Below are positions 1-9,213 of a DNA stretch of 34,288 bases, in pieces. Below the pieces are notes generated by a model, which searched no databases, was not told where the DNA came from, and saw only the letters and a list, made by a program, of their open reading frames with translations. Position numbers and translations under genes: made by a program. The first letter of the stretch is position 1; each line of letters starts with the position of its first letter. Origin of the DNA: Bacteroidota bacterium (GTDB lineage: Bacteria; Bacteroidota; Bacteroidia; Bacteroidales; Porphyromonadaceae); assembly GCA_023396255.1 (NCBI GenBank), contig JAEWWU010000010.1, forward strand, positions 1 to 34,288, written 5' to 3'.

Positions 1-113
1 CGCAGATTATTTTACGCTTTCAAACTCATCGGTCGGGGAGCGGCCAGCGCCAAGGGGCGGGACCACCCGTCCCGACGAGCGTAAAAATCCAGTAAGCTAA
101 TGTAGCGAATCTG
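1..113. other. Nested inverted-repeat, GC-rich segment at window edge
   Basis: Three pairs of complementary arms nest around one centre: CAGATT (3-8) with AATCTG (108-113), TTTTACGCT (10-18) with AGCGTAAAA (78-86), and GTCGGG (32-37) with CCCGAC (71-76). The middle is far richer in G and C than the surroundings. All three forward frames are open to stops at 84, 95 and 100, so the tail of a protein gene entering from the left cannot be excluded. I do not recognise the RNA or protein. It could be the 3' end of a structured RNA, a terminator-like element or a palindromic repeat. Confidence 0.35.
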
Positions 114-156
114 TTGTTATAGCACACCTAACCCATTCTTCTCGGTTCGTTTTTCT

Positions 157-1119
157 ATGCGACAAATTCGTCACTATCTACCAATGCAGTTTATGCTGCG
201 CATCAAAGACTACGGATTACCCATTTCCATCCTAAGCGGGATTATTCTGTATCGCCCTCTCTCTTTGCTCAAAGGCGTAGTCCCTTATATGATTGTCTTG
301 ATGCTCTTTTTCACCTTCCTCAAACTTTCACCCAAGGAGATCAAAGTGACCAAAGTGCATTGGCAACTACTGTTCTTACAGATGGGACTTGGTTTGGCTG
401 CCTATTTCTCCATCCGTTACTTACCCATACCGTATGCTGAAGTATTGGCACAGGGTTTTATGATGTGCTTTCTCTGCCCTGTGGCTTCCGCTTCTCCGGT
501 TGTTGTGGGGATTCTTAACGGAAGTGTAGGAATTGCAACCTCTTATGTTCTCTTGGGTAGTTTGAGTACGGCAATCTCATCTCCCATTATTTTGGGATGG
601 TTGGGCAACGCACACGAGCCGTTTATAGTCTCTTTCCTAAAGATTTTAGGAGGTATAACCCCTTTGGTGGTTCTTCCCCTGATATTGGCTCAAGGTGCAA
701 GGAAATATACCCCCAAACTACATTCCCGGCTCAATCTGATTCCATCTGCTGCTTTTTGGATTTGGGTTTTTGCCCTTGCTCTTATCATCGCGAACACAGT
801 CAAGTATATGGTACAAGAACCTGTTAGTATGATTCCGACAATGATTTATCTGGGGATTTTGGGGTTAATTGCCTGCATCATTCAGTTTTCCATCGGAAAA
901 ATCCTGAGCAAAAAAATCTTGGGCGAATCGGTTACCCTGGGACAGGGTTTGGCTCAGAAAAACTCTACTTTGGGGATTTGGCTCATTCACACCTATCTTA
1001 ACCCCTTAGCTTCAGTCGGGATGGCGACCTATTCCATTTGGCAAAATCTATTCAACACCTTTCAGCTCTTGCTGCACCACAAAAGAGAAAGAAAAAGGCT
1101 CACAAAGGATAACGGATGA
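157..1119 (+). CDS. Bile acid:sodium symporter (BASS) family transporter
   Basis: A 320-residue, very hydrophobic protein with about nine or ten predicted membrane segments, close to the usual BASS length. The late motif GLAQKNSTLGIWL (about residues 267-279) matches the conserved GQKNT/STLAI segment of this family, which lies in the discontinuous substrate and sodium-binding helix. The family imports organic anions such as bile acids, pantoate or pyruvate with sodium across the inner membrane; the substrate here cannot be read from sequence. ATG at 157 gives the longest frame; ATG at 184 (MQFMLRIKDYG) is an alternative start. No promoter match or terminator was seen. The next gene is on the opposite strand, so it appears monocistronic. 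Confidence 0.75.
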   Translation: MRQIRHYLPMQFMLRIKDYGLPISILSGIILYRPLSLLKGVVPYMIVLMLFFTFLKLSPKEIKVTKVHWQLLFLQMGLGLAAYFSIRYLPIPYAEVLAQGFMMCFLCPVASASPVVVGILNGSVGIATSYVLLGSLSTAISSPIILGWLGNAHEPFIVSFLKILGGITPLVVLPLILAQGARKYTPKLHSRLNLIPSAAFWIWVFALALIIANTVKYMVQEPVSMIPTMIYLGILGLIACIIQFSIGKILSKKILGESVTLGQGLAQKNSTLGIWLIHTYLNPLASVGMATYSIWQNLFNTFQLLLHHKRERKRLTKDNG

Positions 1120-1478
1120 AGAATTAGAACGAACAAGAACAAGCTGGAAATAGGGGCACGGTGCTACTAATGATCAACAGAACCATCTCACGAGCATTAT
1201 TCTGAGACGAAAACTCTTGGATATGAAGGGTACAATGATGATAGCTTATTTCATAAGGAGCAAGAGGATATCCCAGAATAATTTCAAAGAGAAAAAACGG
1301 CAAAGTTTTTATGTCTGTTTAGTAAAGAGTATTTGGCAAGCATTCATAACCAATCAACGGAAAATCAACAGGAAATCAACAGATGGATTCCAAGAAAGAG
1401 AACAAGTATAGAAATAGTTTTAACAGTATACTACAAACCCAAGAAGATTCCATACCATCTTCCCCTCTTAAGACTCTC
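1120..1478. other. Convergent intergenic region, no gene seen
   Basis: This gap lies between the transporter (plus) and aroB (minus). It is AT-rich. Three imperfect copies of AATCAACAGGA-like sequence sit at about 1351-1381. A 64-codon frame at 1217-1411 has no recognisable features. No convincing hairpin with a T-run was found for either gene. Confidence 0.4.
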
Positions 1479-2567
1479 TTATCCGAGGGCTTCTCGATAA
1501 AAATCCAAGCATTCTTTAATTTCCTCCTCGGAAAGCGAAACCATTGAGGGTTTACCTGGCTGCGACAGAGCCACACAATTGACACAAGCATCTTTCTTCT
1601 GAGAGGCATCATTCTTTTTATCGTACAACATATACCCCACAATTTCTTTATACTCCTTGCAGGTTATCAAGAAACGTGGATACAACTCTTTGTAGTGATA
1701 TATATATTGGAAAAGGACTTGCCGAGGAAGCCCACATCGAAGCACAGAAGCATACAATTCGCAGACCAACCCGGCAGCTACAGCCGCCCCGTGGCTGAGT
1801 GCCTCCAAACCATCTTTACGATGGTGGGACAAAGTCTCCAAAGCGTGCCCAAAGGTATGTCCCAAATTAAGATAACGGCGTACTCCCCTGTCGTAAAAAT
1901 CCCGAGTAACCACCGACTGCTTATACGCGACTGCACCTTCGACCACGGAGCCCCACTGTAGAGTTGATTGCTTCCAAGGGTCGAAGCAAAGCAGCTGTCT
2001 CCAAGCTTCCTCTCCTTGCAAAAGGGCGTGTTTGAGCAATTCGCCATAACCGCTCATCAAATCGGATTCAGAAAGGGTTGATAAGAAAGAAACATCGCAG
2101 AAAACAGCCTCGGCAGGAGCAAATGTTCCCAATACATTTTTCACCCCACAGAGATTAACGGCACTTTTCCCCCCCACCGAAGCATCGACCATAGCTAACA
2201 AAGTAGTAGGCAGCAAAATACAAGAAACTCCTCTCATATAGATGGAAGCAAGAAAGGCAACCATATCTGTAACCACTCCTCCCCCGATTGCCACAAAAGT
2301 CGATTGTCGATTAGCTCCGGCTTGCAACAGACGTCCGGCATACTCTTGTACCGAAGAGAGTTCTTTGGCTGCTTCGACCCCATCAATTTCAAAAAAATGA
2401 CCGGAGGGTAAAGTTTCTCGCAAAGATGACAAATAAGATTGGTGTAAGTTTTCTACCTGTCTATCAACGAGTACGTAAACCTTCTCTAATCCTTTAGCTC
2501 GAAGAAGGGGCATTACCTTCTCCAAAAGAAAGCAATGCCCCACGTAGATCTCCTGTTGGTACAACAC
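1479..2567 (-). CDS. aroB: 3-dehydroquinate synthase
   Basis: Second step of the shikimate pathway: converts DAHP to 3-dehydroquinate in the cytoplasm, using NAD and a divalent metal. The 362-residue length is normal for AroB. Visible motifs are the NAD-binding GGGVVTD (95-101), VGGKSAVN (131-138), the metal-ligand segment GELLKH (E176) and the two histidine ligands in NLGHTFGHALE (H237) and LSHGAA (H259). It starts 15 bases after the alaS stop, so the two are probably co-transcribed. There is no ATG near the expected N-terminus. The frame opens with GTG (2567), immediately followed by TTG, with stops just upstream, so a non-ATG start is needed. Confidence 0.93.
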   Translation of the reverse strand: MLYQQEIYVGHCFLLEKVMPLLRAKGLEKVYVLVDRQVENLHQSYLSSLRETLPSGHFFEIDGVEAAKELSSVQEYAGRLLQAGANRQSTFVAIGGGVVTDMVAFLASIYMRGVSCILLPTTLLAMVDASVGGKSAVNLCGVKNVLGTFAPAEAVFCDVSFLSTLSESDLMSGYGELLKHALLQGEEAWRQLLCFDPWKQSTLQWGSVVEGAVAYKQSVVTRDFYDRGVRRYLNLGHTFGHALETLSHHRKDGLEALSHGAAVAAGLVCELYASVLRCGLPRQVLFQYIYHYKELYPRFLITCKEYKEIVGYMLYDKKNDASQKKDACVNCVALSQPGKPSMVSLSEEEIKECLDFYREALG

Positions 2568-2582
2568 AACTATTTACTTACT

Positions 2583-5204
2583 TTACTTTTCCCAACCTCC
2601 TGTTTTCAAAATCTTGGTAACTGCTTCGCCCAAGCCCTGTGGGTTGCGTCCACCAGCCATCGCAAAATGGGGTTGTCCACCACCTCCGCCCTTGATGAGT
2701 TGCGCCACAGAAGCAATCAATTTGGCAGCATTGAATCCTTTTTCCGTAAGATCTTTGGATAGAACCACCGTTAGGTTACACTTGTCTCCCTCTTGAGTTC
2801 CCACCACCAAGATAAAAGATTCGTTAGAAAGGGAGTCGCGTACCATCCCCGCTACGTTCTTGGCAATCGCTGTTGGGACTTCTCCCTCCAAAAGCAACAC
2901 CCGCGTATCGCCAATCTTGTAGGAAGCATTCAAGACATCGGCTTTTAGTGACAAAGCCCGCTGATGTTCTATCTCCTCTACTTTCTTGCGCAAATCGGTA
3001 TGCTCGGCAATTAGTTTCTCTATTGCCTTGGAAATATTGGGTGCATTGTTGAGTAAAGCAGATACTGTTTCCAAGAGATCTTCCTGAGCATAGATATGCT
3101 GTTCCACTTGAGAGCCCGTAATAGCCTCAATACGGCGAATTCCAGCAGCGGTAGAACTTTCGCCAACAATTTTAAAGGCACCTATTCGTCCGGTAGAAGC
3201 TACGTGAGTTCCCCCACAAAGTTCTATTGAGTCGCCATACTGCATTACGCGTACCTCTTCACCATATTTCTCGCCAAAAAGAGCCATAGCCCCCAAAGCT
3301 CGCGCTTCCGCAATCGGAACAGAACGCCTTTCCTGTTTGGGATAATCGGCACGGATTGCCTCATTGACCAGCTGCTCTACTTGCCTAATTTCTTCTTGAG
3401 ACAATTTTTTGAAGTGGGAGAAATCGAATCGCAAAAGATCAGCTCCCACAAACGAACCTTTTTGCTCCACGTGATTGCCCAGAACAGTTCGCAAAGCCTT
3501 GTGCATAAGGTGAGTTGCCGTATGATTGGCTTCTGTCTTTGCCCTCCTATCAACATCAATTTGAGCCTGCAAAATACCGTCAATAGGTTCCGGCAACTGG
3601 GGCATAATATGTATGGGTAGGTTATTTTCCTGCTTGGTATCTGTTACCTTAAAGGCTTTACCATCGGCATTGACCAAAACTCCGGCGTCCCCCGTCTGCC
3701 CCCCCATCTCTGCATAGAACGGAGTAGTTTGCAATACAACTTGATAAAAACTCTTATTTTTTTGCTTCACGGCACGGTAACGGAGCACTTGGGTAGCTGC
3801 TTCGGTTGCATCGTACCCGATAAAAGTTGTCTCTCCTTCGTGTACAGTGACCCAGTCGGCAGCCTCAACCTCAGCAGCTGCGCGTGCCCGATCTTTTTGT
3901 CGCTGCATCAAAAGGGCAAAACCATCGCTATCGAGTGTCATCTTATGCTCCCGTAAAATGAGTTCCGTGAGATCCAATGGGAAACCATAAGTATCGTAGA
4001 GAGCAAAGGCGTCTTCTCCACTAAGAGGGCTTCCTTCAGGGGTTTCCTGGATACGTCTTTCCAACAACTTCATTCCGGTTTCAAGAGTACGCAAAAAGCT
4101 CTCCTCTTCTTCCCGTATAACGTTTTCTATTAGGCTGCGTTGAGCCTCCAATTCCGGGTAAGCCTCTCCCATATTGGCAACCAAGGCCGGGACCAAGGCA
4201 TATAGAAACGGTTCATTACGTTCCAAGAAAGTGTATCCATAGCGCACCGCTCTACGTAAGATGCGACGAATCACATAACCGGCTTTTGCATTGGAGGGTA
4301 ACTGTCCGTCCGTGATGGCAAAAGCGATGGTTCGGATGTGGTCAGCGATCACACGCATCGCCACATCAACCGATTCGTTGACTCCATACTGCTTACCGGT
4401 CAATGTTTCCACTGCTCTGATGAGGGGAGTAAAAACATCCGTATCGTAGTTGGATTGCTTGCCTTGGATTGCCATACAAAGACGTTCAAAACCCATTCCG
4501 GTATCTATAACCTTGTGAGGCAGCGGCTCCAAGTGACCATCTGCCTTTCGGTCATATTGCATAAATACCAAATTCCAGATTTCCACCACCTGGGGATGAT
4601 CACTATTAACCAATGAGGCTCCATCGATCTTGCTCCGCTCTTCAGAAGAGCGGAGGTCTATGTGAACCTCGGAACAAGGGCCACAGGGTCCGGTATCACC
4701 CATTTCCCAAAAATTATCTTTCTTGTTCCCCAAAAGGATTCTGTCTTGGGGTATATGTCGGCTCCAAAAATCAAAGGCTTCTTGATCTCTATCTATGGAA
4801 TCTGCCTTGTCTCCTTCAAAGATGGTCACATAAAGACGATCTTTTTCTATCCCCAAACGTTCGGTAAGGAACTCCCAAGCCCAAGCAATGGCATTTTCTT
4901 TGAAATAGTCACCAAAAGACCAGTTCCCCAACATCTCAAACATCGTGTGGTGATAGGTGTCGTGTCCCACTTCTTCGAGATCATTGTGTTTACCACTTAC
5001 CCGGAGACACTTTTGAGAGTCTGCCACTCTTCTGTACTTGGCTTCTTTATTGCCCAGAATGATGTCTTTGAATTGGTTCATACCGGCATTGGTAAACATC
5101 AATGTGGGGTCATCCTTAATTACCATAGGTGCAGAGGGTACTATGTGATGCTCTTTGCCCCGAAAAAAATCCAAAAAGGCAGCTCTTATTTCTTTTGAAG
5201 TCAT
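2583..5204 (-). CDS. alaS: Alanyl-tRNA synthetase
   Basis: Charges tRNA-Ala with alanine and edits mischarged Ser and Gly. The 873-residue protein is full length. The class II catalytic core occupies about residues 1-250, including MFTNAGMNQFKD (36-47) and TGMGFERL (235-242). The tRNA-recognition helices follow, and the editing domain has the zinc-binding HTATH (H561, H565) plus C663 and H667 in CGGTHV. The C-terminal DHHA1/C-Ala domain carries the glycine-rich GGGGGQPHFAMAGG near residue 845. A Bacteroidetes-type -7 box lies just upstream at 5231-5238. aroB follows closely downstream. ATG at 5204 gives the standard N-terminus. Confidence 0.97.
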   Translation of the reverse strand: MTSKEIRAAFLDFFRGKEHHIVPSAPMVIKDDPTLMFTNAGMNQFKDIILGNKEAKYRRVADSQKCLRVSGKHNDLEEVGHDTYHHTMFEMLGNWSFGDYFKENAIAWAWEFLTERLGIEKDRLYVTIFEGDKADSIDRDQEAFDFWSRHIPQDRILLGNKKDNFWEMGDTGPCGPCSEVHIDLRSSEERSKIDGASLVNSDHPQVVEIWNLVFMQYDRKADGHLEPLPHKVIDTGMGFERLCMAIQGKQSNYDTDVFTPLIRAVETLTGKQYGVNESVDVAMRVIADHIRTIAFAITDGQLPSNAKAGYVIRRILRRAVRYGYTFLERNEPFLYALVPALVANMGEAYPELEAQRSLIENVIREEEESFLRTLETGMKLLERRIQETPEGSPLSGEDAFALYDTYGFPLDLTELILREHKMTLDSDGFALLMQRQKDRARAAAEVEAADWVTVHEGETTFIGYDATEAATQVLRYRAVKQKNKSFYQVVLQTTPFYAEMGGQTGDAGVLVNADGKAFKVTDTKQENNLPIHIMPQLPEPIDGILQAQIDVDRRAKTEANHTATHLMHKALRTVLGNHVEQKGSFVGADLLRFDFSHFKKLSQEEIRQVEQLVNEAIRADYPKQERRSVPIAEARALGAMALFGEKYGEEVRVMQYGDSIELCGGTHVASTGRIGAFKIVGESSTAAGIRRIEAITGSQVEQHIYAQEDLLETVSALLNNAPNISKAIEKLIAEHTDLRKKVEEIEHQRALSLKADVLNASYKIGDTRVLLLEGEVPTAIAKNVAGMVRDSLSNESFILVVGTQEGDKCNLTVVLSKDLTEKGFNAAKLIASVAQLIKGGGGGQPHFAMAGGRNPQGLGEAVTKILKTGGWEK

Positions 5205-5230
5205 AACACTTTCTTTATTCTAATAGTGAG

Positions 5231-5238
5231 CAAAGGTA
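5231..5238 (-). promoter_or_regulatory. Probable alaS -7 box
   Basis: Read on the minus strand this is TACCTTTG, a match to the Bacteroidetes -7 consensus TAnnTTTG, 27 bases upstream of the alaS ATG. No TTTG is visible at the usual 19-21 base distance, so only half of the promoter is supported. Confidence 0.5.
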
Positions 5239-5308
5239 CAAAAAGTTAGTTATCAGCGCCTCGCGTCCGAAGGTAAAGAACTACTTCCCAAACATTCGCA
5301 ATCAGCCA

Positions 5309-5343
5309 CTTGACAAAGAGCTACAAGGAAAAAACTACCTTTG
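5309..5343 (+). promoter_or_regulatory. Probable ksgA promoter
   Basis: TACCTTTG at 5336-5343 matches the Bacteroidetes -7 box and lies 43 bases before the ksgA ATG. A weak -33 candidate, CTTG at 5309-5312, is 23 bases upstream, slightly longer than the usual spacing. Confidence 0.45.
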
Positions 5344-5386
5344 TGACCGTAAAAAAGAAATAAGGAAATAAGAACAAAAAAACGTT

Positions 5387-6208
5387 ATGACAAAGCAGGT
5401 CAGAGCCAAAAAGAATTTGGGGCAACACTTTCTCACCAACCTTGAGGCTGCAGAACGCATTGCCCATTTGATAGATAAGTACAAGGGAACTCCCGTATTG
5501 GAAATAGGACCCGGTATGGGAGTACTGACCCGACCTTTGGAACAATTGGGGCACAATCTTTATGTACTGGACATCGACCACGAATCCATTGAGTACCTGC
5601 ACCAAACCTTTCCAACCCTCTCGGCGCAAAAACGCATTATTCAGGGGGACTTCTTACACCTGCCGGCAGAGGATTTTATTCCCCAACACCCCGATACCAC
5701 CTTGGTAATCATAGGAAATTATCCGTACAACATATCGAGCCAAATCTTTTTCCGGGTTTTAGATCACAAAGAGCGGATCCCCTGCATCTGTGGGATGCTC
5801 CAAAAAGAGGTGGCAGTGCGTTTGTGTGCCCCTCCCGGAAATAGAGATTATGGCATTTTGAGTGTTTTGTTGCAGTGCTGGTATCATTGCCGATATGTAT
5901 TTACAGTATCTCATTTAGACTTCAACCCTCCTCCCAAAGTCGATGGCGGAGTACTCATCTTGGAGCGCAATAGTCGCTCTTCTATTCCTTGTAGCGAAGA
6001 AAACTTCAAACGAGTAATAAAGGCTGCTTTTGGACAACGGCGCAAAACTCTTCGCAACGCTTTGATGGGATTGTTTGGCAAAGACTACGACTACACTTCA
6101 GAGCCTATGTTTGCTCTAAGAGCAGAGCGACTCAGTCCCGATGATTTTATTCATCTCGCCCAACTCTACGAAGCCTTACCTTCCTCTATGGAACAAGCAA
6201 AAGAATAA
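5387..6208 (+). CDS. rsmA: 16S rRNA (adenine1518/1519-N6)-dimethyltransferase
   Basis: Also called KsgA. It dimethylates two adjacent adenines in the 3'-terminal hairpin of 16S rRNA, a late step and checkpoint in 30S assembly. The 273-residue protein has the family start KKNLGQHFL (8-16), the SAM-binding motif EIGPGMGVLT (39-48) and the catalytic NYPYNIS (111-117). The C-terminal domain contains FGQRRKTLRNAL, typical of KsgA. The gene diverges from alaS across 182 bases and is followed by a perfect bidirectional hairpin at 6287-6326. Confidence 0.96.
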   Translation: MTKQVRAKKNLGQHFLTNLEAAERIAHLIDKYKGTPVLEIGPGMGVLTRPLEQLGHNLYVLDIDHESIEYLHQTFPTLSAQKRIIQGDFLHLPAEDFIPQHPDTTLVIIGNYPYNISSQIFFRVLDHKERIPCICGMLQKEVAVRLCAPPGNRDYGILSVLLQCWYHCRYVFTVSHLDFNPPPKVDGGVLILERNSRSSIPCSEENFKRVIKAAFGQRRKTLRNALMGLFGKDYDYTSEPMFALRAERLSPDDFIHLAQLYEALPSSMEQAKE

Positions 6209-6286
6209 ACCTAAGTTCGACCCGTAGATAAAGAGCCACTTCCTCTTAGGGCAAAAGTTCCCCTCAATATATCTTTGGGTAAACAG

Positions 6287-6326
6287 ATTAAGCCCCGAAA
6301 GTTTTGTAAAACTTTCGGGGCTTAAT
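6287..6326. terminator. Perfect 19-bp bidirectional terminator hairpin
   Basis: The arms ATTAAGCCCCGAAAGTTTT (6287-6305) and its exact complement (6308-6326) are separated by only GT. A-rich and T-rich ends on both sides let it work in either direction, between convergent ksgA and the porin gene. Confidence 0.85.
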
Positions 6327-6361
6327 CTTATAGGGATTTCTACCACTCGGCATCCCTGAAT

Positions 6362-7501
6362 TTAGAATACCGGAATTTGCCAAATAAACCCGAGAGAGAG
6401 GCGATTGGTATTGAAATCTTTCTGTACGGGGTTGGTATAATCGAAATGTTTCCCCGTATAAACCAAGAAGAAATGAAGATCACTCTTTGGCATAGGATAG
6501 TACTCTACCCCACCCACATAACTCAAGGTTGTAAGCTCTTTCTTTTGATCGCCCCAACGAGAGGAGGAGCCGGCTCCTGCCGTTTCGTACATTCCTTTGG
6601 CAAAAACTTTCCAACGATCAGAAAGGCTATACTTGGCTTTGAGAACATAAGAGTGATACTCACCATTTTCCTGTGCCGGAATTACTCGTCCCGCATTGAG
6701 CCCCACCCGGGCAAACATAGCATCGAAGTACCCTTCCCAACGACCGCAGTGAAACAAATTGCCCAAAGCTATGTACTGCGTAGCGTGCCTATCCGTCTCG
6801 GTAATGTAAGAATAAGACCAACGGGTATCAAAACAATTGGCAATCTTTCCGTTCCAATTGAATGTGTAATCCAGAGGCACTAATGCCTCTTTGAACTGTG
6901 GCTTAGAGGGATCGTTTTGGTAGAGATTTTTCAAATTATCGTTCTGCGAGTTGAGCACCTGCAATTGAAACTGTTGCCCAGAAACTGGTTCATAAGCCAC
7001 TTTGACTCCCGTAAGGAAGATCGGCAAGGTGTTTAGGATGGAGACATACTCGTACACCTGCACCGGATTGTAGTCGAATTGAATTCCCCCGTAAGCAGCA
7101 CACTGACGCCCCAAGAAAGCCGACCATTGTTTGTTGAACTTTATGCCAATACCTGCCACATCCAAAGATCCGGGTTGACCGTCAACCGCCCTTGTAGCGT
7201 CCTGCATCACATTGAGACGGTACATCAATCGGTACGAGAAACGTTCCGTAACATTCCCTCTGGCCTCCATTCTCAGCTCTCGTGCGTTAAAAGTAAACGG
7301 CTTCACCCCCTCCGTACCCCACTTCTGGTCGGCACTCATATGGGTGTGCATATAGAAATTGAACTTGTCCTGCTTTTCTTTGATGACACTGATCTGCTGC
7401 ACCAAAGGAGATTCGTCGGTCACACGTTCTTGCTGTGCGTAAGCTACAAAGGGGAGTGCCCAAAAAGCGCAAAAGGCGCAAAGGAGTGTTTTTCTCTTCA
7501 T
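6362..7501 (-). CDS. Outer-membrane porin, OprO/OprP-like
   Basis: A 379-residue protein with a clear signal peptide (residues 1-22, cleavage after AYA) and a mature part made of alternating short beta strands that ends in IWQIPVF. A C-terminal aromatic residue is typical of outer-membrane barrels. The segments ARELRMEARGNVTERFSYRL, IGIKFNKQWSAFLGRQ and GGVEYYPMPKSDLHFFLVYTG resemble the phosphate-selective porin O/P family found widely in Bacteroidetes. It probably forms a diffusion channel; substrate selectivity cannot be read. It is monocistronic: the upstream minus-strand gene ends at 7602 and a hairpin at 7551-7590 separates them. Confidence 0.7.
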   Translation of the reverse strand: MKRKTLLCAFCAFWALPFVAYAQQERVTDESPLVQQISVIKEKQDKFNFYMHTHMSADQKWGTEGVKPFTFNARELRMEARGNVTERFSYRLMYRLNVMQDATRAVDGQPGSLDVAGIGIKFNKQWSAFLGRQCAAYGGIQFDYNPVQVYEYVSILNTLPIFLTGVKVAYEPVSGQQFQLQVLNSQNDNLKNLYQNDPSKPQFKEALVPLDYTFNWNGKIANCFDTRWSYSYITETDRHATQYIALGNLFHCGRWEGYFDAMFARVGLNAGRVIPAQENGEYHSYVLKAKYSLSDRWKVFAKGMYETAGAGSSSRWGDQKKELTTLSYVGGVEYYPMPKSDLHFFLVYTGKHFDYTNPVQKDFNTNRLSLGFIWQIPVF

Positions 7502-7550
7502 CTTATTCTTGTGCGTTATTTATTTTGAGGATTATAATACATAAAAGAAA

Positions 7551-7590
7551 TACCTCCCCCCTCACATACGATGCAGCAAGGGGGGAGGTA
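7551..7590 (-). terminator. Terminator of the Gate-domain membrane protein gene
   Basis: TACCTCCCCCCT (7551-7562) pairs perfectly with AGGGGGGAGGTA (7579-7590) around a 16-base loop. On the minus strand it begins 11 bases after the stop of the 7602-8798 gene and is followed by a T-rich stretch. Confidence 0.7.
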
Positions 7591-7601
7591 GTAAAAGTCT
7601 A

Positions 7602-8798
7602 TTACATAAAAGCGGCATAAAGCCAATGGGCAAAAATTCCGGCACAGAGACCTCCAATCGTGTGTGCCACTATTGCCTGAGAAATCAGTTTGCGATAACC
7701 AAGCGAGTCCAACATAGCTGTATGAGTACTAAGGAATCCGCTCCAACACATACCCATTGCAGTAAATACAGCCACGGCATTTCCATTCAAAATTCCCTGT
7801 TCTATAAAATTGGGAACCAAACCCAAGGCTGCTCCTACCGCCCCTAAAGTGGTGATGGGGAAAGCAATCAATTTGGGATCTTGAAAACCAAAAAGCCATT
7901 GAAAAACAAAATCTATCTTAGAAGCCAAATAGGGCAACAACCCCACCCCTTCATAGGCCGCACCGATGTAGGTACCATCCGGTCCCTTGGGCTCATTGGT
8001 AAGCATCATCACAGCAGTAGAAATAATCAATACCCCCGGAATAATTGCTAAGCCCAAATCCACTCCGGTTTTGCCCCCATCGAGCATAGAGTTGAGCACG
8101 CGCATCAAGACGTTCTCTTTGTTTTTGTTTTCTACCCCAAAGTCTTGCGGACCTTCGACAACCGTTACCGGAGCTCTCATTTCCGGATACTTGCGCAAAA
8201 TAAAGAACTGCATCAAACGAGTCGAAATGACACTACCGACCAATGCCCCGGCTGCCCCAAACATAGCGGCATTGCCCTGTCCTTTACTCACCATAAAAAT
8301 GATTACAATAAGCCCCATACCAAAAGCTGTACCAAAGTTGGTCAGAGATATGAGTTGGTATTTCTTGAAAAAGGAGCAAAATGTTTTGTCCTTGGATAGC
8401 GAAATGATCGCCGGGTTATCGGACAAAAATGTGAGCAATCCGCCCAAAGCAGCAACCCCCGGAAGCCCATATACAGGTTTCATCAATGGGCGCAATAAGC
8501 GCTCCAAGGCACTTACTACGTGAAACTCTACCAACAAGCTACCCAAAGCTCCCGTAAGCACCGTGATACCCATAATGTAGAATACGGTATTCATCAGCAG
8601 GTCGTGCGCTGTGTTCATTATTGTATTCATCATATTGGGCACTCCCATTTTGCTTCCTATGTAAGAAAAGATGCCGAAGAAGATAGCCAAGAAGACAATC
8701 GCCTCCAAATACTGCCTAAGAAGTCCTTTTCTGTTGCCCTTTTGAAGCGTTTGAGCATCTCTGTTTCCTTCCTTTTTGGACGAAGTTTTTCCGAACAT
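7602..8798 (-). CDS. Gate-domain (nucleoside recognition) membrane protein
   Basis: A 398-residue polytopic inner-membrane protein. A charged cytoplasmic N-terminus (about 1-28) is followed by two hydrophobic halves, roughly 30-200 and 240-398, joined by a polar linker. Both halves look like the nucleoside-recognition/Gate fold shared by CNT transporters, FeoB and SpmA/SpmB, for example GGLLTFLSDNPAIISLSKD (about 120-138). I believe it belongs to the uncharacterised CD0519/CD1768-type family. Its function is unknown; a transporter is likely. A -7 box is present at 8960-8967, giving a leader of about 155 bases. Confidence 0.6.
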   Translation of the reverse strand: MFGKTSSKKEGNRDAQTLQKGNRKGLLRQYLEAIVFLAIFFGIFSYIGSKMGVPNMMNTIMNTAHDLLMNTVFYIMGITVLTGALGSLLVEFHVVSALERLLRPLMKPVYGLPGVAALGGLLTFLSDNPAIISLSKDKTFCSFFKKYQLISLTNFGTAFGMGLIVIIFMVSKGQGNAAMFGAAGALVGSVISTRLMQFFILRKYPEMRAPVTVVEGPQDFGVENKNKENVLMRVLNSMLDGGKTGVDLGLAIIPGVLIISTAVMMLTNEPKGPDGTYIGAAYEGVGLLPYLASKIDFVFQWLFGFQDPKLIAFPITTLGAVGAALGLVPNFIEQGILNGNAVAVFTAMGMCWSGFLSTHTAMLDSLGYRKLISQAIVAHTIGGLCAGIFAHWLYAAFM

Positions 8799-8959
8799 TG
8801 TAACTAAAAAATCAAAGGTTGAGTGTAAAAAGAATGTTTTATTTGAGCTGTTGTTATGGAAGACTCCGCCTCTCTTGAAAAGCTTCTATTTGCACGAAGA
8901 TATTACTTATTGCAGTGCTATTTTGTTCCATTTGACGCTTATACCTACCAATTTTGCCG

Positions 8960-8989
8960 CAAAGATAAAGAATTATTCTATGGAACAAC
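8960..8989 (-). promoter_or_regulatory. Possible promoter of the Gate-domain gene
   Basis: On the minus strand, TATCTTTG (8967-8960) matches the -7 consensus, with GTTG (8989-8986) 18 bases upstream as an imperfect -33 element. Confidence 0.4.
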
Positions 8990-9129
8990 TGCGTTGCTTG
9001 ACTTTTGCACGGTCATACACCGAACTCCTATCCGGATTCACTTCATCGGAAGGATTGTACGCAGACCTTTTTACAACAAGATGCAGTAATCAATCTATTT
9101 TACTTTTCCATTCGTTTTTCCGGCTGATT

Positions 9130-9213
9130 TAGTTCCCTCAAAATTGTCAAAAAGGAGGGAACTAATTCCCAATTTGTAGGGAATTAATTTTTGATAATTC
9201 CCTACGAATTTTT
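9130..9213. repeat. Intergenic palindromic repeat, copy A
   Basis: This stretch is built from short half-sites of the type AATTCCCT in alternating orientation. TAGTTCCCTC (9130-9139) pairs with GAGGGAACTA (9155-9164), and TAGGGAATTA (9177-9186) pairs with TAATTCCCTA (9195-9204). It shares TAGTTCCCTCAAAATT, GGGAACTAATT and GATAATTCCCT, in the same order, with copy B at 20821-20921, and has an extra unit in the middle. The gap around it (8799-9403) separates two diverging genes and otherwise shows only the promoter listed at 8960-8989. Confidence 0.75.

Noticed and set aside
4662..5198. 178-codon plus-strand frame inside alaS
   Set aside because: Antisense to the strongly conserved catalytic part of alaS, with no features of its own.
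8856..9089. 77-codon plus-strand frame in the divergent gap (118 codons in the neighbouring frame)
   Set aside because: Overlaps the likely promoter of the Gate-domain gene, has no signal, domain or plausible composition, and competing frames are equally open.
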